Below are positions 1-5,518 of a stretch of DNA of 7,195 nucleotides, piece after piece (the stretch's first letter is position 1; the number at the start of each line of letters is the position of its first letter). The notes under the pieces were generated by a model. That model made no database searches. It saw only the letters and a program-made list of their open reading frames with translations, and had not been told where the DNA came from. Both the position numbers and the translations under genes were made by a program. The DNA is from Spirochaetia bacterium (lineage in GTDB: Bacteria > Spirochaetota > Spirochaetia > Treponematales > Breznakiellaceae): NCBI GenBank assembly GCA_025997895.1, contig BNVF01000099.1, positions 1 through 7,195 on the forward strand. Reading direction: 5' to 3'.

Positions 1-63
1 CACTAACATTGAGGTATAACGGTTTATTGATAGGCTGTGTTGACGATACGAGAAATGTTCTTT

Positions 64-138
64 GAGAAAACAACATTAATTTTTGGTGAAATACGATGTC
101 AGCTTTCGGTCATATCCCGATTAATAACGGCAAATGGT
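64..138. repeat. Left arm of a perfect 75-bp inverted repeat
   Basis: This segment is the exact reverse complement of 377-451, with no mismatch over 75 bp. Identity stops abruptly at both edges. The 238 bp between the arms (139-376) are unique. Read on the minus strand, this arm encodes the last residues (PFAVINRDMTES) of the toxin-like fragment, so the fragment both begins and ends in the same DNA read in opposite directions. Nothing else is evident in bases 1-63. The arrangement would allow hairpin formation or inversion of the spacer; which of the two occurs, if either, cannot be told from the sequence. Confidence 0.97.
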
Positions 139-419
139 GAAAAATCAGGTTCCCCGTTATAAAAATGAACGCCCATCAATCCACAACTAAAACGGAAAAG
201 GTTGGTTTTCAATACTACCATTTTGATTGGTGAAATTCCCGGTAAATTAAGTGATTTTCTGAAATTCAATAAGGCCAATTGCTTGAATTTATAGGGCTTA
301 TATGGATCATTCGCTCCTAAAGGTCTACAGTCTAAATCAGGAAACCATACTGAGTTACCAGGAGATTGCGGGTCTGACCATTTGCCGTTATTAATCGGGA
401 TATGACCGAAAGCTGACAT
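99..419 (-). pseudogene. Fragment of a polymorphic-toxin nuclease-like domain inside an inverted repeat
   Basis: The 106-residue ORF contains INNGKWSDPQSPGNSVWFPD near the start and GVHFYNGEPDFSPFA at residues 83-97. From memory these match the leading part of bacterial secreted-toxin nuclease domains of the HNH/ENDO VII type. Those usually read like INNGxWxxxxGNSxWxPD, then YGIDGIxFKDGxPDFSP, before a C-terminal catalytic His-rich region. That catalytic part is absent: the ORF stops in the left repeat arm and no continuation is evident to position 1. The middle (residues about 45-80) does not resemble the family and may be out of frame. There is no convincing ribosome-binding site; only a weak GGTGA lies upstream. 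It follows the zinc-ribbon gene by 16 nt. I read it as a decayed or rearranged toxin remnant, not a working gene. The family assignment rests on recalled motifs and no search was made. Confidence 0.45.
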
Positions 420-451
420 CGTATTTCACCAAAAATTAATGTTGTTTTCTC
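377..451. repeat. Right arm of a perfect 75-bp inverted repeat
   Basis: This is the exact reverse complement of 64-138. It overlaps the last codons and stop of the zinc-ribbon gene (its final Lys-Gln-His comes from the arm) and the first residues (MSAFGHIPINNGKW) of the toxin-like ORF on the minus strand. The INNGKW stretch fits the toxin family pattern I recall, so this arm may be the original copy and the left arm a duplicate. That direction is inference. Confidence 0.97.
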
Positions 452-666
452 CAGGTACAATTGCCGCCCCGTGAACAGGGCCTGTCCATTGGCCGGTTTC
501 CCTGTGCGATAGTGTTGCCGCATTTACCGCAGCGCCACGTAAAGACTTTTGTGCCGTTATCAGCAGAAACCCAACGGTGCCCGCCGCCTTTGAAACAGGT
601 TCCAACAAGCGGCTTGTTATTGCTCCATGTGGAGTTTCCACATTTTGTACATCGCCATGCACCCAT
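436..666 (-). CDS. Small protein with two tandem zinc ribbons
   Basis: This 76-residue protein consists of two copies of one motif with a 40-residue period. Copy 1 uses Cys6, Cys9, Cys24 and His30; copy 2 uses Cys46, Cys49, Cys64 and Cys70. Both have the spacing Cx2Cx14Cx5[C/H], start with WRCxKCGN, carry a Lys/Arg-Pro before the third ligand, have GG before the fourth, and have a Trp two residues after it. Each copy should bind one zinc ion. Nucleic-acid or protein binding is the usual role of such ribbons, but no target can be named. The start is supported by AGGAG seven bases upstream. It follows the membrane-protein gene by 41 nt and is probably co-transcribed. Its last codons and stop lie in the inverted-repeat arm, so the natural C-terminus may have been altered when the repeat formed. 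Confidence 0.75.
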   Translation of the reverse strand: MGAWRCTKCGNSTWSNNKPLVGTCFKGGGHRWVSADNGTKVFTWRCGKCGNTIAQGNRPMDRPCSRGGNCTWRKQH

Positions 667-707
667 GATTAGCTCCTAAATTAAAAGAGTTTGTCCGCCG
701 TATAATC

Positions 708-1898
708 TTATTCGAGATGGATTCCCCCGGTATTGTCCACTTTTATTTTATATCTATCACCTTCAAATACATATCGATGTACTGCGCTGCCATTTACAGA
801 ACGTACGCCCATATCTTTGGCGAATTCCTGGTCGGTAAATAGCTGAATCAGACGTTCCTTATAGATGGGCGGGATAAACCCAAAATCATCTTCGGATAGT
901 ATGTCACCAACAAGATTCAAGGACACTGCGTTTTCCGCAGGTATGACACTGCTGTACACCCGGTAAGGGATGGCAATATTCTTCTGTCTGCCTGAGGTAA
1001 TTTCAGAATGGGTAAAGTTCAGTACCATACAGTCAAAATAAATGTCAGTACCCTGAATGGTTATGTCATCTCTCCACTCTGTATTCGGTATACCCGTATT
1101 CGGGTCTCCCTGGGCATCATACCGTAGGCGCAATGTTGAAACACCGTCTCTCACTGATAATACCCGTACATCCAGTACTTTTTCACTTTGTTCAAGGTAT
1201 TTTATAGCGATGGTTAATTCTTTGATGCGTTTTTCCCGTTCAATAAACTGGTTTATGCCAACCGTGATTTTCAGAATTCCCGTAACCGCAATCAACACGA
1301 CAATAATACCGGCAAAAATAGGAAGCAGGACAACTATATTATGAACAATTTTTCCAAAAGCTTCGCATAGAGATGAGAAAACAGCGGGGCCGCTTAGTTT
1401 TTTTGTTCCTCCGCTGGCGGAAGTAACAAGAAGGCTTGTTTTATAAAAACTTTGAAAGAAAAACACCGCAATTGTTACAATAAAAAATAATACAAAAAGC
1501 GTAGCAAGTCCTTTGAACGAAAGTATTGAGGTGAAAAGACCGGATATGTTTTCCAAGTACACACCTATGCCAGCAGATTCACCGGGAACAATATTTGCGT
1601 TGACTTTACTGCCTATTGTTTTAACCACTAAAAAAACGCTGATGACAAAATATATAATTCCAGCGATCCAGAATACCACCTGTTTTCTTTTTCTGTTCTC
1701 TGTCTTTAAAAACAAAAGTACAAGACCCATGTATGTAAATACAACGCTGATGATCAGTGTGGAAAGACCAGGACTTTCAACTGTTACAAACAGTATACCA
1801 ACACCAATAATCACAAATAACACACTGAAAATCGTCCGTATTACTTTAAGTATTTTTGATATTGTGCCTGAACCCGTCGTTTTATCTATATTTTTCAT
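708..1898 (-). CDS. Five-helix membrane protein with a C-terminal soluble domain related to the neighbouring lipoprotein
   Basis: I do not recognise a named family. The 396 residues show five likely membrane helices at about 20-40, 45-64, 73-93, 131-149 and 187-209. A short charged, coiled-coil-prone stretch follows (about 217-240), then a soluble, probably beta-rich domain to the end. That domain contains GSAVH (370-374) and finishes DRYKIKVDNTGGIHLE. The same landmarks occur in the same order in the lipoprotein encoded just upstream. The lipoprotein is exported, so the domain here is probably extracytoplasmic too; this is inference. I chose the ATG at 1898 because GGAGG sits five bases before it. 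Two earlier in-frame ATGs (1913, 1910) have poor ribosome-binding-site spacing, and the first overlaps the upstream stop. The gap from the lipoprotein stop is 14 nt, so the two genes are almost certainly co-translated. Confidence 0.85.
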   Translation of the reverse strand: MKNIDKTTGSGTISKILKVIRTIFSVLFVIIGVGILFVTVESPGLSTLIISVVFTYMGLVLLFLKTENRKRKQVVFWIAGIIYFVISVFLVVKTIGSKVNANIVPGESAGIGVYLENISGLFTSILSFKGLATLFVLFFIVTIAVFFFQSFYKTSLLVTSASGGTKKLSGPAVFSSLCEAFGKIVHNIVVLLPIFAGIIVVLIAVTGILKITVGINQFIEREKRIKELTIAIKYLEQSEKVLDVRVLSVRDGVSTLRLRYDAQGDPNTGIPNTEWRDDITIQGTDIYFDCMVLNFTHSEITSGRQKNIAIPYRVYSSVIPAENAVSLNLVGDILSEDDFGFIPPIYKERLIQLFTDQEFAKDMGVRSVNGSAVHRYVFEGDRYKIKVDNTGGIHLE

Positions 1899-1912
1899 TC
1901 TTTCCTCCATCA

Positions 1913-2575
1913 TTACTCCTTAACATACTCAATATTACCGGTTTTTGTATGAACGGCAACATCGTACCAGCGGTTAAGCTGGAAACTAGCAAATTTTTTC
2001 ATATCATGGACAGCATTACCGGTAATACGCTGTTTCAATTCATCATCCATAAGATCGCCATACTTCATTATATCTAAATAATGCTCGCTTAGTTTTTGTT
2101 TTACAGTATCGTCCAAATTGTGTGCCTCATATACTGCTGGGAAATTATTGCGATTATAAGAACTGTATATCGCAGTTCCCTGAGCAGCCGTAGTATGGTC
2201 GGTGTAAATCCTGAATGGAAAAACCCAAAAGACCTCATGTGCAAACAGTTCTTGCTTTTCCTTATATTTCAAGAAATCAATATTGAACTCCGTGCCTTCT
2301 AGATCAAAGGTTTGCGAGGAAATCAATTCTCCATCATCTTTGATTCTATATTCCATATCAAAATTATCAATATCATCCATAATCATGGAATAAAATTGTA
2401 TCTCACCACTGATTTTACCATTTGTACGTTCGTTAATTTTGAAACGCACCGGTACTGAAACCTCTTTCAGCGCTTTAAGCTGCTGCGCCTTTTCCACTTC
2501 AACCTTGGCGCGGTTACAACCAAAAAATAGCAAAACAATTACAAAAAATAGCAATAAAAAACTTCTCACCTTCAT
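1913..2575 (-). CDS. Putative lipoprotein of unknown function
   Basis: The 220-residue product begins with Lys-Arg, then a long hydrophobic core, then LFFGC with Cys20 as the expected lipidated residue. Spirochaetes tolerate bulky residues before the lipobox glycine, so export and lipid anchoring are likely. The mature part is charged and has no catalytic signature I recognise. Landmarks are LEGTEFNIDF (92-101), VFPFRIY (118-124), GNAVH (186-190) and a terminal WYDVAVHTKTGNIEY. These correspond in order to features of the C-terminal domain of the next gene. The ATG at 2575 has GGAGG seven bases upstream; a TTG one codon earlier is a poorer choice. It lies 24 nt after the repeat membrane protein and 14 nt before the five-helix protein, which indicates one operon. 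A surface or periplasmic partner of those two proteins is a reasonable but untested idea. Confidence 0.85.
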   Translation of the reverse strand: MKVRSFLLLFFVIVLLFFGCNRAKVEVEKAQQLKALKEVSVPVRFKINERTNGKISGEIQFYSMIMDDIDNFDMEYRIKDDGELISSQTFDLEGTEFNIDFLKYKEKQELFAHEVFWVFPFRIYTDHTTAAQGTAIYSSYNRNNFPAVYEAHNLDDTVKQKLSEHYLDIMKYGDLMDDELKQRITGNAVHDMKKFASFQLNRWYDVAVHTKTGNIEYVKE

Positions 2576-2599
2576 CAATATACCTCCATATGTAAAGTT

Positions 2600-3832
2600 T
2601 CAACTGGGAAGTTGAGAATTCTCACTTTTTCCGGTAAGCGTTTCGGTAACTGTCCTTTTTGTTGCCTTTACCGAAATAACAAGGATGTAGATGGAGAGAA
2701 AAATAGCATAAGCGTCAAACACGATAAAAATACCGGTAGCAATGCTATCTTTAAGACTAGTATTAATAATGGCATCAATAAATTTTCCAATTCGATTGAG
2801 TGCTTCATTAACCCCTTCGTACTTTCCAGCTAAATAGGCAACACCAACAAAAGCAGCAATACACACCGTGAAAACTATAACAGGAATTGTCAAAATTCTC
2901 AATGTTTTATTACGTTCTTTGAGTGACAGAATAAAGACGATAATTGAGTAAACTATTGGAAACATGGCTGCACAAACGGCACCGGCGATAAGAGCCGGAG
3001 GCGAAAGAATCCAAGTAATGCTAAAACCCAGTGCAATAAAAACCAAATCAACAATCGATAAAACTCTTAATCCTATCATTATACCTGTTTTGAACACCAA
3101 AACAAGGGTAAAAATTGCATGGGCTAGTGGAAAAGCAAATGCCAAGGCTATAAAGCTTCCGGTATTGTCAGGATTACTCATGGAAAAGATGCACCAGGAT
3201 ACAAACCATACAAAATCGAAAATTGACAAAATTAATGCCAAGGCTGTTCTTTTCTTTAATGGCTTAATCTGTTTTTTGAGTGACAGAATATAGACAAAGA
3301 TCACATGGGCCATGGGAAACATACATGGCAACACAATACAGCTAATTAAAGCGCCAACGTTCGTGACGGATACTGCCAGCCCAATGAGCCAGCTTAATGC
3401 CCAAACCAAATCGACAATTGCCCAAATTATCATCAAAACAGTCAAGCTCTTTTTTGCTTCAATACGTTTTTTGAATGACAGACTAAAGGCAAAAATTGCG
3501 TGGGCTAGTGGAAAAGCAAATATCAAACCTACAATGCCGGGATGGTTATCAGAAAGACTCGTCAAAAAGAAAAGCCATGCAACATCAATGACTGACAAAA
3601 TCAGTGTCAGTGCCGTTTGTTTTTTTAAGGGCTTCATGCCTTTTTTGGAAAACAACGTATAGGTACACATTACATGGGCTACAGGAAACACACATGCCAA
3701 TGTCATGTATACAATGTAAGTACCGGTGTTCTCGAGCAATTCTAATGCACCGGCGTACCAACAAAAAAACCAAATCACATCAACTATCGATAAGATTATG
3801 GTCAAAACCGTCCAATTCGTTTTTCTTTTCAT
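2600..3832 (-). CDS. Polytopic membrane protein built from five degenerate two-helix repeats
   Basis: The 410 residues are very hydrophobic, with about ten helices in repeats plus two or three more. Units run at about 5-71, 72-128, 129-194, 195-249 and 250-312. Each starts with an LSxxDxxW helix (Asp18, 83, 141, 206, 262). Each ends with an FPxAHxIF helix (Pro50, 108, 173, 235, 292) and then a Lys-rich loop such as KKxIKPLKK. Units 1 and 3 are long, 2 and 4 short, and the Asp spacing from 1 to 3 and from 2 to 4 is 123 residues in both cases. A pair therefore seems to have been duplicated. Unit 5 has lost the Trp and His. The C-terminal part (about 313-410) is different, with helices near 315-335 and 362-388. 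I recognise no named family; the conserved in-membrane Asp and His could matter for transport or sensing, but that is a guess. The ATG at 3832 follows AGGAAGG by eight bases. It is probably first in the operon. Confidence 0.85.
   Translation of the reverse strand: MKRKTNWTVLTIILSIVDVIWFFCWYAGALELLENTGTYIVYMTLACVFPVAHVMCTYTLFSKKGMKPLKKQTALTLILSVIDVAWLFFLTSLSDNHPGIVGLIFAFPLAHAIFAFSLSFKKRIEAKKSLTVLMIIWAIVDLVWALSWLIGLAVSVTNVGALISCIVLPCMFPMAHVIFVYILSLKKQIKPLKKRTALALILSIFDFVWFVSWCIFSMSNPDNTGSFIALAFAFPLAHAIFTLVLVFKTGIMIGLRVLSIVDLVFIALGFSITWILSPPALIAGAVCAAMFPIVYSIIVFILSLKERNKTLRILTIPVIVFTVCIAAFVGVAYLAGKYEGVNEALNRIGKFIDAIINTSLKDSIATGIFIVFDAYAIFLSIYILVISVKATKRTVTETLTGKSENSQLPS
3111..3140 (-). repeat. 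DNA repeat within the membrane-protein gene, copy in unit 4
   Basis: These 30 bases match 3492-3521 with one mismatch, at an offset of 381 bp (127 codons). They encode the AFPLAHAIF stretch of unit 4; the partner encodes the same stretch of unit 2. Near-identity that includes third codon positions, far above the rest of the repeats, suggests recent duplication or gene conversion between units. Confidence 0.9.
3492..3521 (-). repeat. DNA repeat within the membrane-protein gene, copy in unit 2
   Basis: Partner of 3111-3140, 29 of 30 bases identical. It encodes the AFPLAHAIF segment of unit 2 in the repeat membrane protein. Confidence 0.9.
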
Positions 3833-3993
3833 CACTTATTCCTTCCTAATCCCCATTTTACCGCTACCGGTCTATCATCCAATGCTAGACCGCCTGTTTT
3901 ATATCGGTTTATTGGAGGTATCTCCTTCTCTGGCAACTGTAGCGAGCTATCCAGAGTCCTCCAATACCAACGTTTCTTTATCACCATCGTCAT
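3832..3993 (-). CDS. Possible 53-residue ORF overlapping the start of the membrane-protein gene
   Basis: The minus strand is open for 53 codons from an ATG at 3993. It ends in a TGA that shares its A with the ATG of the repeat membrane protein (TGATG), an arrangement typical of translational coupling. The product is basic and Trp-containing and ends with LALDDRPVAVKWGLGRNK. Its tail resembles the tail of the 139-residue protein at 5955-6374 (SSGDRPVWYNP). Against it: there is no ribosome-binding site before either ATG, and the same DNA holds a promoter-like dyad. It could be a genuine leader gene, the remnant of a gene, or chance. Confidence 0.25.
   Translation of the reverse strand: MTMVIKKRWYWRTLDSSLQLPEKEIPPINRYKTGGLALDDRPVAVKWGLGRNK
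3855..3891 (-). promoter_or_regulatory. Dyad plus -10-like box upstream of the minus-strand cluster (site A)
   Basis: On the minus strand GGTCTA (3891-3886) and TAGACC (3874-3869) form a dyad with an 11-nt centre, and CA/TG pairs extend the arms. Eight bases downstream is TAAAAT (3860-3855), a plausible -10. The ribosome-binding site and ATG of the repeat membrane protein follow 22 nt after the box. The layout matches site B at 5428-5464 with identical spacing. No good -35 is visible, which would suit a regulator-dependent promoter. The binding protein is unknown. Confidence 0.5.
3910..3966. other. Interrupted hairpin in the intergenic region
   Basis: TATTGGAGG (3910-3918) pairs perfectly with CCTCCAATA (3958-3966). 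Nested inside, CTCTGG (3928-3933) pairs with CCAGAG (3951-3956). The result is a two-part stem with a nine-base bulge on one side, a single base on the other, and a 17-nt loop. If the minus-strand operon starts upstream, this would form in its leader; it also lies within the doubtful 53-residue ORF. It has no U-tract, so it is not a typical terminator. Its function is unknown. Confidence 0.45.
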
Positions 3994-4161
3994 TAGCTAT
4001 TGAGACTAATTATAAAATAAGCTGTATAATTTTGTAATAGGGCGCATAGGGTGCCACAAAATAAAGGTATAGACTTTGAAATCCCCCTAATCCTTAAGAA
4101 TTATTAGAAAAAACGGCAGAGAGAACATGAGAACAGAGTGATTTTTAAGGAAAGCCGCTTA

Positions 4162-4219
4162 AATTCTGTGTTTTTTGGGGCTCATCCGACCAAAAACCTA
4201 CAGAATTGTAGATTTTTGG
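4162..4219. promoter_or_regulatory. Three-arm segment able to form two mutually exclusive hairpins
   Basis: Arm 2 (4190-4202, CCAAAAACCTACA) pairs with arm 3 (4207-4219) over 13 bp with one mismatch and a four-base loop. Extended to 4207, arm 2 can instead pair with arm 1 (4162-4178): eight base pairs, a small bulge, then seven. Arms 1 and 3 are therefore imperfect direct repeats of each other. Such geometry is typical of attenuators, but a terminator hairpin followed by a run of U is not clearly present. It may otherwise be a relic of a mobile or repeated element. Apart from this, 3994-4325 holds no gene that I can support. Confidence 0.4.
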
Positions 4220-4325
4220 TGATTTTCATAATGTCAGCAAGTGATGTCGGGCATTGAAGGAAGAGGTTTTGAGAGTTCTTTGCTTAATTTTTGCAGAAGC
4301 TGGTGGTAGTCCAGGGCGTGGGTTA

Positions 4326-4551
4326 ATGAAAAAGACGTCAAGGTCAGATCTGTTTGATGCAGCAATCCAAAAGGATAGGGGATGAAAAACTACTATATTA
4401 CTTAATAGACAATTACGCAGAACTCGTAAACGCAGATATTAAAAGTATAAAATATCCAGGACTGGAAGGGGAATTTCGGGGATTTCCTCTGATTTATCAA
4501 ATTTTCATCAATTTTCGTAGAATATGCTACTTTTTTTCATTTTTCTCTTGA
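4326..4551 (+). pseudogene. Frameshifted remnant of an unidentified gene
   Basis: An ATG at 4326 opens a short frame (MKKTSRSDLFDAAIQKDRG) that ends at a TGA at about 4383. The next frame, open from 4354, continues with a plausible protein-like stretch, DEKLLYYLIDNYAELVNAD, followed by IKSIKYPGLEGEFRGF. It then degrades into Phe-rich sequence running to a TGA at 4551. Joining the two by a single frameshift near 4375-4383 gives one coherent N-terminus, so this looks like a truncated and frameshifted gene. I do not recognise the family. There is no good ribosome-binding site, and the 3' end overlaps the strong promoter of the next gene, so the downstream part has been lost. Confidence 0.35.
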
Positions 4552-4576
4552 CAGTATGTGCTATAAGTGATATATT
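4548..4576 (+). promoter_or_regulatory. Strong sigma-70-type promoter
   Basis: TTGACA (4548-4553), a 17-nt spacer and TATATT (4571-4576) make a near-consensus housekeeping promoter. Transcription would begin near 4583, essentially at the first ATG of the following ORF. Either translation begins leaderless there, or it begins later, at the ribosome-binding site at 4623-4629. Confidence 0.75.
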
Positions 4577-4583
4577 ATATTAT

Positions 4584-5285
4584 ATGATGATAGTAAAACC
4601 AAATTATGAACAGTTAGGTAACAAGGAGGTATGTATTAATGCGAAGGAAGTAGTCGAAAGTATTAGGCAGTGTTTCCCCATGGAAACCTATAAAACACTG
4701 GCTTATCGTGCTGACGTTCATATTCAGTCTGTACTTCGATGGGTGTCTGTTGGTCGTGCTGAGAAAACAGCCATGGAATGCCTCATTGAATCGCTGGCTA
4801 GTGAAGCCAATTATGATAAGGTCTTACTCAAAGATGCAACCCCAGCCCAACTAAGACGGCAATGTCAGGTAATTGGATGGGATAGCGTTATTAATGCGCC
4901 AAAACAAGGAGAATTATTTATGAAAATTGAAGATGCTCAAAATCAAATAGCGGAAAAACTCCAGTACGATTCTGCATGGACTGAAGTTCTTGATGATACT
5001 AACCCAGGCCATTATGGTGTTCAGGATTTCGATGTTTCTATAGATCCTCAAAATATCTGGGTTGATTTCCCAAACATGTCGTTTAATTTCAAGGAAGTCG
5101 ATTTCGATTTTACTGTCCGAATTGGGGGTTCCAGAGAAGATGCTTCCCAAGATGAGGAATATCACAGGATTGCAAGCGGGCAAGGGCAATTTGAATGTGC
5201 CGGAGGTTCTGTTTCTTCAATCTATGGTCTTGAGATTGCCTGCGATTTAGAGCTCGCAGGAGACGGTAAAGTGGTTAGGGCTTAA
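4584..5285 (+). CDS. Putative helix-turn-helix protein with an unknown C-terminal domain
   Basis: From the ATG at 4584 the product has 233 residues. Residues about 34-72 (YKTLAYRADVHIQSVLRW and after) look like a helix-turn-helix followed by a helix, suggesting DNA binding. Residues about 113-233 form a separate, acidic, probably beta-rich part (NPGHYGVQDFDVSID, NIWVDFPNMSFNFKEVDFDF) that I cannot assign. The N-terminus is uncertain. The promoter puts the transcript start right at 4584, while the best ribosome-binding site (AAGGAGG, 4623-4629) precedes an in-frame ATT at 4635 and an out-of-frame ATG at 4639 that stops after four codons. The next in-frame ATG is 4680. A second good site precedes Met113 (4920), so the C-terminal part may also be made alone. 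It is monocistronic in appearance, with its own promoter and a hairpin 18 nt after the stop. Confidence 0.7.
   Translation: MMIVKPNYEQLGNKEVCINAKEVVESIRQCFPMETYKTLAYRADVHIQSVLRWVSVGRAEKTAMECLIESLASEANYDKVLLKDATPAQLRRQCQVIGWDSVINAPKQGELFMKIEDAQNQIAEKLQYDSAWTEVLDDTNPGHYGVQDFDVSIDPQNIWVDFPNMSFNFKEVDFDFTVRIGGSREDASQDEEYHRIASGQGQFECAGGSVSSIYGLEIACDLELAGDGKVVRA
4906..4922 (+). promoter_or_regulatory. Internal ribosome-binding site and ATG within the helix-turn-helix gene
   Basis: AAGGAG (4906-4911) is followed by eight bases and an in-frame ATG at 4920. Initiation here would give a separate 121-residue protein consisting of the C-terminal domain only. The position coincides with the boundary between the helix-turn-helix part and the unknown domain, which makes chance less likely. 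Confidence 0.45.
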
Positions 5286-5303
5286 TAGAAAGATTCTACG
5301 ATG

Positions 5304-5337
5304 AGCAAAACAGTATACAAAAGTATACTGTTTTGCT
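5304..5337 (+). terminator. Perfect 15-bp hairpin downstream of the helix-turn-helix gene
   Basis: AGCAAAACAGTATAC (5304-5318), a loop of AAAA, and the exact reverse complement (5323-5337) form a 15-bp stem without mismatch, 18 nt after the stop codon. The position suits a transcription terminator. There is no U-run after the stem and the stem is AT-rich, so termination may be weak or the hairpin may protect the 3' end. From here to 5427 I see no supported gene. Confidence 0.5.
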
Positions 5338-5427
5338 ACCTAATCTGCATTTGTTACGAGGATCTCTCCGTTTCTCTCATGCCTTGCCGTGATATACTTT
5401 CCCAGAAAGCATTATCATATTTTTGAC

Positions 5428-5464
5428 GGTCTAGCATTTGGTGATAGACCCCATTGGTTATAAT
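5428..5464 (+). promoter_or_regulatory. Dyad plus TATAAT promoter upstream of the LRAT-like gene (site B)
   Basis: GGTCTA (5428-5433) and TAGACC (5445-5450) form a dyad with an 11-nt centre; the CA/TG pairs within it extend the arms. A perfect TATAAT lies eight bases later (5459-5464). The start codon of the LRAT-like gene is 54 nt downstream of the box. There is no convincing -35 at 16-18 nt, and the dyad occupies that region, so the site could be an activator or repressor operator. The 23-bp dyad differs from site A at only two positions. Confidence 0.55.
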
Positions 5465-5518
5465 GGATAGAGCGTTGTAGAATCATGCTAACATTTGAAT
5501 TTCTGGTTAGGGGGGAAT

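Noticed and set aside
64..451. Insertion sequence or miniature transposable element bounded by the 75-bp arms
   Set aside because: No target-site duplication is visible at the edges, the core encodes toxin-like sequence and no transposase, and the arms overlap gene ends.
2015..2026. Perfect 12-bp palindrome ATTACCGGTAAT
   Set aside because: It lies inside the lipoprotein gene at the conserved ITGNAV codons, and no partner site was found in promoter position.
2964..4037. Several plus-strand open frames opposite the repeat membrane protein
   Set aside because: They repeat with the same period as the real gene on the other strand and are shadows of it; none has a credible start.
5344..5462. 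Open frame ending FDGLAFGDRPHWL before the LRAT-like gene
   Set aside because: It has no start codon or ribosome-binding site, and its upstream residues look like no protein. Only its tail is of interest, and that is treated with site B.
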